A stretch of 64,000 bases of DNA from Parasutterella excrementihominis YIT 11859 (GTDB lineage: Bacteria; Pseudomonadota; Gammaproteobacteria; Burkholderiales; Burkholderiaceae_F). The notes under the pieces were generated by a model. That model worked only from the letters and a program-made list of their open reading frames with translations, was not told the DNA's origin and made no database searches. The DNA lies in contig NZ_GL883687.1 of assembly GCF_000205025.1 (NCBI RefSeq), positions 62,001-126,000 on the forward strand. The letters are read 5' to 3'. Position 1 is the stretch's first letter. The number at the start of each line of letters is the position of its first letter. The position numbers were made by a program, and so were the translations under genes. Below are positions 35,657 through 44,791 of the stretch, one piece after another.

Positions 35657-36556
35657 TTAGTGAATCTGACCGGCCAAACAAATCCAGCCGTCCATAGACT
35701 TCCAAACAGAAAGGGGAGAGTCAGGACGATAAGAGCCATAAACCTCGATCAATTCTTCTGCCTGTCTTTCCAAAATGCCGGAAAGAACGAGATAACCGCC
35801 TTTTTTCACGCGCGCCAAAAGTGCCGGCGCTAAGAGTCGAAGCGGATTGCTGAGGATGTTTGCCACAACGACATCGAATTTTTCGTCCGGCATATCCTTC
35901 GGCAGATAGAAGCTGGCGTCTGCCCGGTTCACTTCTGCATTATAGTCGGCGGCCTCGATGGCCTGAGGATCAATGTCCGTACCGAGCACTTTGGAAGCCC
36001 CGAGTTTCTTGGCAGCAACAGCCAAAATTCCGGATCCGCAGCCGTAATCCAGAACGGATTTTCCTTCCAAATTATGGTCATGCAGCCACTCCAGACACAG
36101 ACGTGTGGTCGGATGTGTTCCGGTACCGAAAGCAACGCCCGGATCCAGACGGATATTGATGGCGTCGGGATTGGGCGGTTCATGCCAGGACGGAACGATC
36201 CAAAGATCGCCGGCAATCTGAGTCGGTGTGAACTGGGCCTGCGTGATGCGAACCCAGTCATTGTCCGGAACTTCCGTTCTGCCCTCGAGAACTGGTTTTT
36301 TAAGACCTTGTTCTTTGAGCGCAGCTTCTAATGCGCCTTCCATGTCGAAGTCGTCTCCGCAGAGGACTTTAAGACGGGAGCTGTCCCAAGCGAAATCATC
36401 AATCTCGATTCCCGGTTCTCCGAAAATCGGTTTTTCACGTTCGGTTTCGGCGTCCGCGTCCTCGATAGAAACCGAGTAGGCGCCCTTATCCATTAAGAAG
36501 TCGGTCAAAGGCTCGACTTCCTTTTTGTCCGTCAGCAGAGAGTATTCGAATAACAT
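35657..36556 (-). CDS. prmA: Ribosomal protein L11 methyltransferase
   Basis: SAM-dependent enzyme that trimethylates ribosomal protein L11. 299 residues. The C-terminal Rossmann domain has DPGVAFGTGTHPTTRLCLEWL and the SAM-binding DYGCGSGILAVAA; VVANILSNPL is the conserved motif IV region. It follows accC by 11 bases, a common Betaproteobacterial pairing. Confidence 0.95.
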   Translation of the reverse strand: MLFEYSLLTDKKEVEPLTDFLMDKGAYSVSIEDADAETEREKPIFGEPGIEIDDFAWDSSRLKVLCGDDFDMEGALEAALKEQGLKKPVLEGRTEVPDNDWVRITQAQFTPTQIAGDLWIVPSWHEPPNPDAINIRLDPGVAFGTGTHPTTRLCLEWLHDHNLEGKSVLDYGCGSGILAVAAKKLGASKVLGTDIDPQAIEAADYNAEVNRADASFYLPKDMPDEKFDVVVANILSNPLRLLAPALLARVKKGGYLVLSGILERQAEELIEVYGSYRPDSPLSVWKSMDGWICLAGQIH

Positions 36557-36567
36557 GAGTAACAGCC

Positions 36568-37926
36568 TTATTTCTTCACAGATTCGCGGTGTGCCAGCTT
36601 CTCTTCCAGATAGTGAATGCTCACGCCGCCCTGAAGGAACTTCTGATCGATCATCATTTCTCGGTGCAGCGGAATGTTGGTCGAGATGCCTTCAATAACG
36701 GTTTCGGAAAGTGCCGTGCGCATTCTGGCGATAGCCTGGTCACGGGTGTCACCGTAAGTGATGAGCTTGCCGATCATGGAGTCGTAATGAGGAGGAATGA
36801 AGTAACCGGGGTAGACGTGAGAGTCGACACGAACACCGGGGCCGCCGGGCTGATGCAGTGTTGTGATGCGGCCGGGGCTGGGGATGAAGCGATACGGATC
36901 TTCAGCGTTGATACGGCACTCAATCGCGTGACCCTTGATCTGAATGTCGCGCTGACGATAACGAAGTTTTTCGCCTGCGGCAATGCGAATCTGTTCCTGA
37001 ACCAGATCAACACCGGTGACGAACTCTGTGACCGGGTGTTCCACCTGAATACGGGTGTTCATTTCAATGAAGTAGAACTCACCGTTTTCGTAGAGGAACT
37101 CAAACGTGCCTGCGCCGCGGTAGCCGATCTTGCGGCAGCCTTCGGCACAGCGCTCTCCGATCTTTTCAATCGCGCGGCGGGGAATGCCGATGGCCGGAGA
37201 CTCTTCGATGACTTTCTGGTTGCGGCGCTGCATGGAACAGTCGCGTTCACCGAGCCAAATCGCATTGCGGAAGTTGTCGGCGAGAACCTGAATCTCAATG
37301 TGACGTGGGTTTTCAAGGAATTTTTCCAGATAAACCGTGTCGTTGCCGAAAGCGGCTTTTGCTTCCTGCTTGGTGGTGTTGACGGCGTTAATCAATGCAG
37401 CTTCGGTATGAACGACTTTCATACCGCGTCCGCCGCCGCCACCCGAGGCTTTAATGATGACTGGGTAGCCGACAGAGCGGGCAATCTTGATGATTTCCGA
37501 AGGGTCATCAGGCAGGGCGCCGCCGGAACCGGGGACGCAGGGCACGCCCGCGTCGATCATGGCTTGTTTGGCAGATACCTTATCGCCCATCAGGCGGATC
37601 GTTTCGGGACGCGGGCCGATAAAGACGAAACCGCTGGACTCCACGCGTTCAGCGAAATCGGCGTTTTCAGAAAGGAAACCGTAGCCGGGATGGATCGCTT
37701 CGGCATCAGTGACTTCCGCAGCACTGATAAGAGCCGGCATGTTCAAATAGCTTTGATGAACAGGGGCAGGTCCGATACAAACGGACTCGTCGGCGAGGCG
37801 AACGTACTTGGCATCCGTATCTGCAAGCGAGTGGGCAACCACCGTTTTAATGCCCATTTCCTTACAGGCGCGCTGAATGCGAAGTGCGATTTCTCCGCGG
37901 TTGGCAATCAAAATCTTACCGAACAT
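36568..37926 (-). CDS. accC: Biotin carboxylase subunit of acetyl-CoA carboxylase
   Basis: Carboxylates biotin on AccB, the first committed step of fatty acid synthesis. 452 residues: [17 protein letters not shown] at the N-terminus, ATP-grasp Gly-rich loop [11 protein letters not shown] (about 159-169), and the active-site region with [14 protein letters not shown]. It is 13 bases after accB. Confidence 0.98.
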   Translation of the reverse strand: MFGKILIANRGEIALRIQRACKEMGIKTVVAHSLADTDAKYVRLADESVCIGPAPVHQSYLNMPALISAAEVTDAEAIHPGYGFLSENADFAERVESSGFVFIGPRPETIRLMGDKVSAKQAMIDAGVPCVPGSGGALPDDPSEIIKIARSVGYPVIIKASGGGGGRGMKVVHTEAALINAVNTTKQEAKAAFGNDTVYLEKFLENPRHIEIQVLADNFRNAIWLGERDCSMQRRNQKVIEESPAIGIPRRAIEKIGERCAEGCRKIGYRGAGTFEFLYENGEFYFIEMNTRIQVEHPVTEFVTGVDLVQEQIRIAAGEKLRYRQRDIQIKGHAIECRINAEDPYRFIPSPGRITTLHQPGGPGVRVDSHVYPGYFIPPHYDSMIGKLITYGDTRDQAIARMRTALSETVIEGISTNIPLHREMMIDQKFLQGGVSIHYLEEKLAHRESVKK

Positions 37927-37939
37927 AGGGGCTCACTGA

Positions 37940-38407
37940 TTATTCGATGACGAAAAGCGGCTGGCCGAATTCGACCGGAGAACCGTTATCCACAAGAATT
38001 TCTTTCACTGTGCCGCTGACTTCGGCTTCAATTTCATTGAGAAGCTTCATGGCTTCAATGATGCACAGCGTGTCGCCTTTCTTAACCTGGGTGCCGACTT
38101 CTACGAAAGGATCGGCGCCGGGGCTCGGAGCTCTATAGAAAGTACCGACCATCGGGCTTGTTACCTGAGTACCGCTCGGGGAGTTAGAGGCCGGAGCGGC
38201 AGAAGGAGCAGCAGGGGCTGCGGAGGGTGCAGGAGCGGCCGGGGCCGGAGTTGCCTGCGGGATCTCGATAATCGCCGGTGCGGCTTGAGCGGCTTGGGCA
38301 GGGCGGTTCACGATTCTGACGTGGTCGCCTTCTTCATTGATTTCGATTTCGGCGATGCCGGAAGCCTGAACTAAATCGATCAATGTTTTAAGTTTTCTCA
38401 AGTCCAT
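37940..38407 (-). CDS. accB: Biotin carboxyl carrier protein of acetyl-CoA carboxylase
   Basis: 155 residues. The biotinylated lysine lies in [13 protein letters not shown] near 117-129. A Pro/Ala-rich flexible linker (about 36-78) joins a short N-terminal segment to the biotinyl domain, as usual. AAAGG lies 7 bases before the ATG. It is cotranscribed with aroQ upstream and accC downstream. Confidence 0.97.
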   Translation of the reverse strand: MDLRKLKTLIDLVQASGIAEIEINEEGDHVRIVNRPAQAAQAAPAIIEIPQATPAPAAPAPSAAPAAPSAAPASNSPSGTQVTSPMVGTFYRAPSPGADPFVEVGTQVKKGDTLCIIEAMKLLNEIEAEVSGTVKEILVDNGSPVEFGQPLFVIE

Positions 38408-38440
38408 AGAAATGCCTTTCTATATATAAATTAGGGAAAA

Positions 38441-38875
38441 TTATTTTGCGGTAAGGAAATAGGCGGCGGCTGAGAAGTAGCCGTGGACTCCGAGGCCGAT
38501 GATGCAGCCTTCGGCAATGTCAGATAGGTAAGAATGGTGTCTGAATTCCTCACGCTTAAAAATGTTGGATAAATGAACTTCGATAAACGGGATCTGTACA
38601 GACAAAAAGGCATCGCGAATCGCGATGCTGGTATGTGTGTAAGCGCCGGGGTTGATAATGACTGCTTCGATACCTTCTTTTGCTGCCTGCTGAATCCTAT
38701 CGACTAAATCACCTTCGTGATTACTCTGGTAGGTTGTAAGTGTTCCTCCGGTGGATTCAACGAAGGCTCTTAAATCGGTTTCGATCTCGGCAAGCGTTGT
38801 CGTACCGTATTTGTCCGGCTCTCTGGTTCCCAAAAGGTTGAGGTTTGGACCATTTATCAAAAGTAGTTTTTTCAT
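38441..38875 (-). CDS. aroQ: Type II 3-dehydroquinate dehydratase
   Basis: Third step of the shikimate pathway. 144 residues. [20 protein letters not shown] contains the active-site Arg/Tyr lid, [16 protein letters not shown] holds the substrate-binding segment, and [18 protein letters not shown] carries the catalytic His region. It is first in the leftward aroQ-accB-accC-prmA-DUF3426 unit. Confidence 0.97.
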   Translation of the reverse strand: MKKLLLINGPNLNLLGTREPDKYGTTTLAEIETDLRAFVESTGGTLTTYQSNHEGDLVDRIQQAAKEGIEAVIINPGAYTHTSIAIRDAFLSVQIPFIEVHLSNIFKREEFRHHSYLSDIAEGCIIGLGVHGYFSAAAYFLTAK

Positions 38876-38881
38876 AGGCGA

Positions 38882-38903
38882 AGCCGCGGGCTAAATCGCG
38901 GCT
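38882..38903 (-). promoter_or_regulatory. Leader hairpin immediately before aroQ
   Basis: AGCCGCG and CGCGGCT form a perfect 7-base stem around an 8-base loop, ending 6 bases before the aroQ start codon. The space normally used by a Shine-Dalgarno is inside the stem, so it could limit translation. Confidence 0.45.
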
Positions 38904-38920
38904 AAATTGGTTTTCCGCCT

Positions 38921-38968
38921 AGTATAGACGCTATTTGCGCCTAAATCTTCAATAAGTTAGCCTAACTT
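38921..38968 (-). promoter_or_regulatory. Candidate promoter and palindrome upstream of aroQ
   Basis: On the minus strand TATACT (complement of 38921-38926) is a good -10 element. A perfect palindrome AAGTTAG-C-CTAACTT lies at 38954-38968, near the -35 to -45 region. A matched -35 at normal spacing is not obvious, which would suit an activator-dependent promoter. Confidence 0.4.
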
Positions 38969-39056
38969 GTTTCTGTTTTCTTACAATTTACGCCGAAAAA
39001 CCGTTCGGAAATTGCACGAAATTAAAAGAAGATAAGCTCTATTTAAGGGTAAATAC

Positions 39057-39698
39057 TTACTCCGGTTCTGTGAGCGAAATCAGTCTTTCGAGTTGTTCGA
39101 TATTGGCGGTTTTTGCGGTTTCTTCCTCGATTTGCCAAGGATCTGGATTTTTCTTTATCAGATTTTTAATCTTTGCATGATCCTCAAAAACTTTCAAACG
39201 AACCCAAACCGTTAAGTGTTGGCGATCAAAATAGCCGCCTCTGATGACCGGAGCCTCAAAAACGATCTCTTCGACGGGTTCGTTCTTTCCGGGCCGTTCG
39301 TTCGGAAAGACTTCGATTTCAATTTCTCGGTCGATTAGAACGATTTCGAGAGATTTCGCGTCGTCGCATTCAACCGCGATATAGATATCCGAATACTTGT
39401 CCGCGCAGCCGTTCAAGACGCCACGGATCAGAAGCGGTTTGCAATCACTCACTTCTCTCATGACGATTAAAGCCGCCTTTCTAAGTTCCAGAAGACGTTC
39501 GGCGTGGCCGTTCGGGTCGAAAATCGCATAGTGCTCCCTGAGCGCCGATTCGATCGCGTCGTCGTCCGGCAGCTGGGCGCCGGAAGTGATTTCGTATTCT
39601 TCGGCGAGTTTGCGTCTGGCCTCACTCCAGTCAGGTACGCCTTCGGCAATGATTGCGGCTGCCTCTGCCGCCAATCCGCGGGTGTCTTTGTTTCTCAT
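39057..39698 (-). CDS. Conserved Betaproteobacterial protein with nucleotidyltransferase-like N-terminal region
   Basis: A 213-residue cytosolic protein. The pattern of an N-terminal helical region (RRKLAEEYEI, DDDAIESALREHYAIF), RLLELRKAALIVMREVSDCKPLLIRGVLNG, and KYSDIYIAVECDDAKSLEIVL matches a family that lies next to mpl in many Burkholderiales and is annotated as nucleotidyltransferase-like. The GS/DxD catalytic motif of true nucleotidyltransferases is not clearly present (NGCADKYSDI is the best candidate). It is divergent from mpl. Function unknown. Confidence 0.7.
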   Translation of the reverse strand: MRNKDTRGLAAEAAAIIAEGVPDWSEARRKLAEEYEITSGAQLPDDDAIESALREHYAIFDPNGHAERLLELRKAALIVMREVSDCKPLLIRGVLNGCADKYSDIYIAVECDDAKSLEIVLIDREIEIEVFPNERPGKNEPVEEIVFEAPVIRGGYFDRQHLTVWVRLKVFEDHAKIKNLIKKNPDPWQIEEETAKTANIEQLERLISLTEPE

Positions 39699-39774
39699 AT
39701 TAATTAAGAGTCGGCAGGAATCTTCCGATCAGTCGTGGCACAATGCCACACATCAATTTAGCGAGGATTTTAAC

Positions 39775-41133
39775 GTGCACATTCATATTCTCGGTATTTG
39801 CGGCACATTTATGGGCGGCATTGCCCAGCTTGCAAAAAGTCTTGGTATTGAGGTCAGCGGCTGCGACGCCGGAGTCTATCCTCCGATGTCCGATCAGCTC
39901 AAGCAAGCCGGAATCCATTTAATCGAAGACTACGATCCGGAACAACTCGACGCCGGTGCTGACTTATATATCATCGGCAATGCGATCAGCCGCGGCAATC
40001 CTTTGCTTGAAGAAATTCTTAACCGCGGTTTGCCTTACACGTCCGGCCCGCAGTGGCTGCAAGAGAACATTTTGAACGGGCGCCACGTGCTGGCAGTTGC
40101 CGGTACCCACGGTAAAACCACAACGACTTCAATGCTGGCCTGGATTTTGGAAGACTGCGGATTGAATCCCAGTTTTCTGATCGGCGGTGTTCCTCAGAAT
40201 TTCGGACACTCGGCCCGTTTGACCGAATCGGAATACTTCGTGATCGAAGCCGATGAATATGACACGGCTTTCTTCGATAAGCGTAGCAAGTTTGTGCACT
40301 ATCGTCCCCGCACGGTCATTCTGAACAACCTTGAATACGATCACGCCGATATTTTCCCGAATTTGGAAGCGATTGAGCGCCAGTTCCATCATTTGGTGCG
40401 CACGATCCCGTCCCATGGAAAAGTTATTTTCAACGAAGCCTCCGAAGCGCTTCATCGAGTATTGAAGATGGGCTTGTGGACACCGGCTGAAAGTTTCGGA
40501 ACGTCTCCGGTCTGCGACTGGCGTTTGGTCGAGCATGAAGGCGCTCGATTGTTTGCCGGCGGCAAAGAAGTCGGACGCTTTGAGCTGTCTCTCCCGGGCG
40601 AACACAATCTGCTGAATGCTTCGGCTGCAGTTGCAGCTGCTGTGAATGCAGGCGTCAGCGCGGAAAGAGCAGTTGACGCGTTATCTCGCTTTGAAGGCGT
40701 CAAGCGCCGTATGGAAGTCAAAGGAGAGGTTGCGGGCACCAAAGTGATCGACGATTTTGCTCATCATCCGACGGCGATTGAAGAAACAATCAAAGCCGTT
40801 CGCAGTAAATATCAGACAGGCCGTCTGCTCGCAGTTCTTGAGCCGCGCTCCAATACTATGAAGCTCGGCACGATGAAAGCTCAGCTCCCGGGAAGTTTGG
40901 TTCAAGCCGATAAAGTGTTCTGTTATCAGGGACCGGCTGTTCAGTGGGATACGGCAGCTGCCTTGGCACCGCTCGGTGAAAAGGCTGAAGAGTTCAAAGA
41001 TCTGGAAGCCCTCGTGGAAGATGTCGTGAGCCAGGCAGAGCAGGGCGATACAATTTTAGTGATGAGCAACGGCGGCTTCGGCGGCGTCCACAAAAAACTG
41101 CTGGACGGATTGAAATCTAAGTTCGGAGCCTAA
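39775..41133 (+). CDS. mpl: UDP-N-acetylmuramate:L-Ala-gamma-D-Glu-meso-DAP ligase
   Basis: Attaches recycled murein tripeptide to UDP-MurNAc. 452 residues, close to E. coli Mpl. The start is GTG 39775 (VHIHILGICGTFMGG), with GAGG 8 bases upstream; frames extending further left have no homology. The ATP loop VAGTHGKTTTTSML, the YDTAFFDKRSKF motif and the C-terminal domain with DDFAHHPTA are seen. It is followed 4 bases later by the YqiA-like gene. Confidence 0.96.
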   Translation: MHIHILGICGTFMGGIAQLAKSLGIEVSGCDAGVYPPMSDQLKQAGIHLIEDYDPEQLDAGADLYIIGNAISRGNPLLEEILNRGLPYTSGPQWLQENILNGRHVLAVAGTHGKTTTTSMLAWILEDCGLNPSFLIGGVPQNFGHSARLTESEYFVIEADEYDTAFFDKRSKFVHYRPRTVILNNLEYDHADIFPNLEAIERQFHHLVRTIPSHGKVIFNEASEALHRVLKMGLWTPAESFGTSPVCDWRLVEHEGARLFAGGKEVGRFELSLPGEHNLLNASAAVAAAVNAGVSAERAVDALSRFEGVKRRMEVKGEVAGTKVIDDFAHHPTAIEETIKAVRSKYQTGRLLAVLEPRSNTMKLGTMKAQLPGSLVQADKVFCYQGPAVQWDTAAALAPLGEKAEEFKDLEALVEDVVSQAEQGDTILVMSNGGFGGVHKKLLDGLKSKFGA

Positions 41134-41137
41134 ACGC

Positions 41138-41710
41138 ATGCGTCCTACCCTTTATCTTCACGGTTTCTTGTCCCACCCAAACTCTGCGAAGCCCAAGCTT
41201 CTCAAAGAAGCGCATGAAAAGATCGGTAAGCCGTTCATTGCACCTGAACTCTATATGTCGCCGGACGAGGTCGCTGAGTTTCTGTCCAAACTAATTAAAG
41301 AAGATCTCAAAGGCGGTCCGGTCGATGTGATCGGCTCTTCACTCGGAGGCTTTTATGCGGCGTGGGCAAAAGAGCATCTTCCGGTGGAAAAGGCCGTGTT
41401 GCTCAATCCTGCGTTAGGCAACTGGGGACAGGTTGATTTCCAGCCGGGCTGGCACAAAGTGAGCGGACTTGACCGTGAAATGTATGTTTGCCCCGAATTC
41501 ATGGTCCAGCTAGAGAAGATGCTGGTAAAGGATTTGAAGAAGCCTCAGGATTATCTTTCGCTCATCAGCTTGAAGGACGAAGTCTTAGATCCGCAGCAAA
41601 CTTTGGATTTTCTAAAAGATACAAAGATTGTGAAGATTCCTGACGGAGATCATAGAATTACGGACTTTGCGCCTCATGTCGAAGAGATCATGAGTTTTAT
41701 TGCTGAATAG
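41138..41710 (+). CDS. YqiA/YcfP-family alpha/beta hydrolase
   Basis: A 190-residue esterase-like protein. The nucleophile elbow is GSSLGG (about 67-72), YLHGFLSHP forms the oxyanion strand at the start, and the terminal catalytic His is in DGDHRI (about 174-179). Family members are acyl-CoA or short-chain esterases of uncertain role. It is coupled to mpl by a 4-base gap. Confidence 0.85.
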   Translation: MRPTLYLHGFLSHPNSAKPKLLKEAHEKIGKPFIAPELYMSPDEVAEFLSKLIKEDLKGGPVDVIGSSLGGFYAAWAKEHLPVEKAVLLNPALGNWGQVDFQPGWHKVSGLDREMYVCPEFMVQLEKMLVKDLKKPQDYLSLISLKDEVLDPQQTLDFLKDTKIVKIPDGDHRITDFAPHVEEIMSFIAE

Positions 41711-41733
41711 CCGTTTTAGCGAAGAAATCATCG

Positions 41734-41776
41734 CGGCGCCTGTTCCCAAGGCGGGTAACCGGCCATAGGCGCCTAA
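41734..41776 (+). terminator. Weak inverted repeat after the YqiA-like gene
   Basis: GGCGCCT and AGGCGCC flank a 26-base partly paired loop, but no U-tract follows directly. It may be a poor terminator or a processing site before the RNB nuclease gene. Confidence 0.3.
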
Positions 41777-41866
41777 GAATTCTTGTTTGAGCCTTAAACG
41801 ATAGGCTTAAACTCTACCGAGAACAGGTAATACCAGTCAGTCATAACGTCAATACGAAAGGACGCA

Positions 41867-43861
41867 ATGAATTTATTTTTTGAAGAAGACGGAGCATTCA
41901 AAGTCGGAACAGAAATGTCCGGCACCGATTCGGCCTGCCAAGTTGAACTACCGACAGGAAAAAGAATAAAAGTTAAGCGCTCTCACATCTTCGTGACGTA
42001 CAACAGTCCGTCACCGGCTGAATTTTTAGCTCGAGCCCAGCAGGAGTCTGAAGAAATCGATCTGGAAATCCTCTGGGAATTTGCACCGGATGACGAGTTC
42101 GATTTCAAAACCATCGCGGCAGAGTATTTCGGAGACAGCGTTACCCCAATTCAGCAGGCGGCGACGATTCTTCGTCTGCATTCCAATCCAGTTTATTTCT
42201 ATCGAAAAGGCCGCGGCAAATACCGTAAGGCACCGGCCGAGACACTGAAGCTGGCTCTTGCCGCGATTGAACGAAAGAAAAAGCTGGAAGAGCAGAAGGA
42301 CGCTTATGTTCAGATGCTCATCGAAGAACATAAGGCCCCAGCCGAAATTGCCAATAAGGCTATTGAGCTTTTGGTTCGTCCCGATAAGAACTCCATTGAG
42401 TGGAAAGCTCTGAATGAAGCGAGCGACAAACTCAGCTGTATGCCGCTGCGTTTGCTGCTCGATGTCGGTGCGATTCCGAATGCTTGGCGCTGGCACGTCG
42501 AAAGCTTCTTCATGATTAACTTTCCGAAAGGAAAGAATTTTCCCGAAAACCTCTCCAAGCCTCATCGCGAAGCACATGACGAGCTTCCCTTATCAGATGC
42601 CGTTGCATTCTCTATTGACGACTCGGAAACCACGGAAATTGATGATGCCTTGTCGGTAACGCCGTTGGAAGACGGAAAAACGCGCGTTGGTATTCATATT
42701 TCCGCACCGGGCCTGGGCATTGAACCTGGGTCGGACATCGACTTGGTCGCTCGGGAAAGAATGTCGACCGTCTATGCACCGGGACTTAAGACCACGATGC
42801 TGCCGAAAGATTGGGTAGCAGCCTTCTCTTTAGACGAAGGACTGATCTGTCCTGTCGTTTCTCTTTACGCCGTTGTCGATAACGAAACGCTTGCCGTTCT
42901 CTCCACTGATACTCGCCTCGAACGCATCAAAATCGAAAAGAATCTGCGTTATGACCTGATCGCCGATAAGGTGACGGAAGAAGCTATTCAAGAGGGCAAC
43001 CTTCCTGTTCCTTATGGCCCCGAGCTCATTTGGCTTTGGAAGTTCGCCAAGAAACTTCTGAAAGATCGCGAAGAAGTTCGCGGCAGACCCGAACCCGTCG
43101 GACGCATTGACTGGTACTTCAGCCTGAAGGGCGAAGACGAGAATGCGGAAATCGAATTGAAGGGACGCCGAAGAGGAGATCCGCTGGATCTGCTCGTGGC
43201 CGAAATGATGATTTTTGCGAACTCGACCTGGGGCGGATGGCTGGAAGAAAGAGATGTGGCCGGTATCTATCGTTCCCAGCGAATGGGGCGCGTCAAGATG
43301 AAAAGCGTTCCGGGGCCGCATGACGGTATCGGTGTTCCTTATTACGCTTGGTCGACTTCTCCGCTACGCCGTTACGTTGACATGGTCAACCAGCGTCAGA
43401 TTATTGCGACCCTTAAAGGCGAAAAAGCCCCGTATCGCAATAATGACTCCGAGCTCTTCTCGATCATTTCTACTTTTGATTCCAACTACTCGGCTTTCAA
43501 CGACTTCCAGTCCCGTATGGATCGCTACTGGTCGATGCGGTGGATTGAACAGGAAGGCATTAACGAACTCAAAGCTACGGTGGTTAAGGGCGACCTCGTA
43601 AGGATTGAAGGCCTGCCGATGGCTCAGCGCGTCCCCGGATTGCCTGAGCTTCCGCGCGGTCAGAGCGTCCTGATGAAGGTTTTGAATCTCGACTATCTGT
43701 CTTTAGTCATGGAATGCAGTCTTATTAAAGTGCTGAACGAAAGCCATGAGGAAGATTTAGAAGAGGAAGAGATCGAAGTTGAAGTCGGGACGCCGGAAGC
43801 TGTGCCTCCGGAAGAGCCTCAGATTGAAGGGGTTGAGCCTGGGAACGAAGGGCTGCCGTGA
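41867..43861 (+). CDS. RNB-domain 3'-5' exoribonuclease (RNase II family)
   Basis: A 664-residue RNase II-type enzyme for RNA decay or processing. The catalytic RNB start FSIDDSETTEIDDALSV carries the metal-binding aspartates near 249-258. The YAWSTSPLRRYVDMVNQRQI segment (about 490-509) is the conserved end of the catalytic domain. The N-terminal 240 residues replace canonical cold-shock domains with a region typical of the shorter Betaproteobacterial branch. The C-terminus ends in a Glu/Pro-rich acidic tail (about 627-660). Neither RNase R nor RNase II can be assigned strictly. Confidence 0.9.
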   Translation: MNLFFEEDGAFKVGTEMSGTDSACQVELPTGKRIKVKRSHIFVTYNSPSPAEFLARAQQESEEIDLEILWEFAPDDEFDFKTIAAEYFGDSVTPIQQAATILRLHSNPVYFYRKGRGKYRKAPAETLKLALAAIERKKKLEEQKDAYVQMLIEEHKAPAEIANKAIELLVRPDKNSIEWKALNEASDKLSCMPLRLLLDVGAIPNAWRWHVESFFMINFPKGKNFPENLSKPHREAHDELPLSDAVAFSIDDSETTEIDDALSVTPLEDGKTRVGIHISAPGLGIEPGSDIDLVARERMSTVYAPGLKTTMLPKDWVAAFSLDEGLICPVVSLYAVVDNETLAVLSTDTRLERIKIEKNLRYDLIADKVTEEAIQEGNLPVPYGPELIWLWKFAKKLLKDREEVRGRPEPVGRIDWYFSLKGEDENAEIELKGRRRGDPLDLLVAEMMIFANSTWGGWLEERDVAGIYRSQRMGRVKMKSVPGPHDGIGVPYYAWSTSPLRRYVDMVNQRQIIATLKGEKAPYRNNDSELFSIISTFDSNYSAFNDFQSRMDRYWSMRWIEQEGINELKATVVKGDLVRIEGLPMAQRVPGLPELPRGQSVLMKVLNLDYLSLVMECSLIKVLNESHEEDLEEEEIEVEVGTPEAVPPEEPQIEGVEPGNEGLP

Positions 43862-43939
43862 TGGATAGAAAACCTCTCTTCTATCCCGTAAAGACATGAG
43901 GTAAGATTTAGAAAAGAAATCTTGAAAGGATTCATCAAT

Positions 43940-44767
43940 ATGAAGCAGGTTACCAAATTAGGAGTTATGGGTAATCCCATCGGACATAGTCTCTCTCCGG
44001 AAATCCATTTAATGTTTGCCAAGCAGTTCGGCGACGAGATTTCCTACGATAAAGTTGAAATCCCGCTCGGCGAATTTGAGAGCGCCATCGGCGAAATGAT
44101 CGACGAGGGCTATCACGGACTCAATGTCACGATTCCTTTCAAGTTAGACGCTTTCCGCTGTTCTACAAAGTGTTCTTCTCAGGCTCGCCAGTCACGTGCC
44201 GTGAATACGCTTACTTTCCAAAACAACAAGATTCTCGGTGAAAACACAGACGGCACGGGTTTCATTCGTGATTTGGAAGAGCGTCTGAAGTTCTTTGTAG
44301 AACACAAAAAGATTCTTATCCTCGGCGCCGGCGGTGGTGTTCGCGGTATTCTCCCGGCCCTGATGGAACGCATGCCCAAGTCTGTGACCGTGGCTAACCG
44401 TTCTGTTGCTCGTGCTCAGGAACTCTGCGACGAGTTTGGGATTCAGAGCATCCTTTATGATGAGACCGGTTCCGAGTCTTATGACCTGATTGTGAATGCC
44501 ACGCCGACAAGCCTGCAGAATAAAGCTCCTTTGGTTTCTCCGTTCGCATTTGACGGATGCGAACTCGCCTACGACTTGGTCTACGCCGCTAAGCCCACAC
44601 CGTTCATGGAACTGGCTAAACAGGGCGGCGCAAGACACGCTTCCGACGGTCTCGGGATGCTGGTTGAACAGGCGGCCGATTCCTACGAAATTTGGATGGG
44701 CCATCGTCCGGGTACCCAAGACGTTTACGCAAAACTTCGCGAAACTCTGGATAAAAGCGCAAAATAA
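43940..44767 (+). CDS. aroE: Shikimate dehydrogenase
   Basis: NADPH-dependent reduction of 3-dehydroshikimate. 275 residues. Start ATG 43940 (MKQVTKLGVMGNPIGHSLSPEIH) has AAGGA 9 bases upstream; a TTG 18 bases earlier is less likely. NVTIPFKLDAF carries the catalytic Lys, GENTDGTGFIRDLE the Asp, and LGAGGGVRGILPAL the NADP loop. It is followed by mgtE. Confidence 0.95.
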   Translation: MKQVTKLGVMGNPIGHSLSPEIHLMFAKQFGDEISYDKVEIPLGEFESAIGEMIDEGYHGLNVTIPFKLDAFRCSTKCSSQARQSRAVNTLTFQNNKILGENTDGTGFIRDLEERLKFFVEHKKILILGAGGGVRGILPALMERMPKSVTVANRSVARAQELCDEFGIQSILYDETGSESYDLIVNATPTSLQNKAPLVSPFAFDGCELAYDLVYAAKPTPFMELAKQGGARHASDGLGMLVEQAADSYEIWMGHRPGTQDVYAKLRETLDKSAK

Positions 44768-44791
44768 GGGCGCAACCCGACAGGTGAAACC

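Noticed and set aside
36589-37950. 453-codon open frame antisense to accC
   Set aside because: accC is unmistakable on the other strand and the antisense product has no family features.
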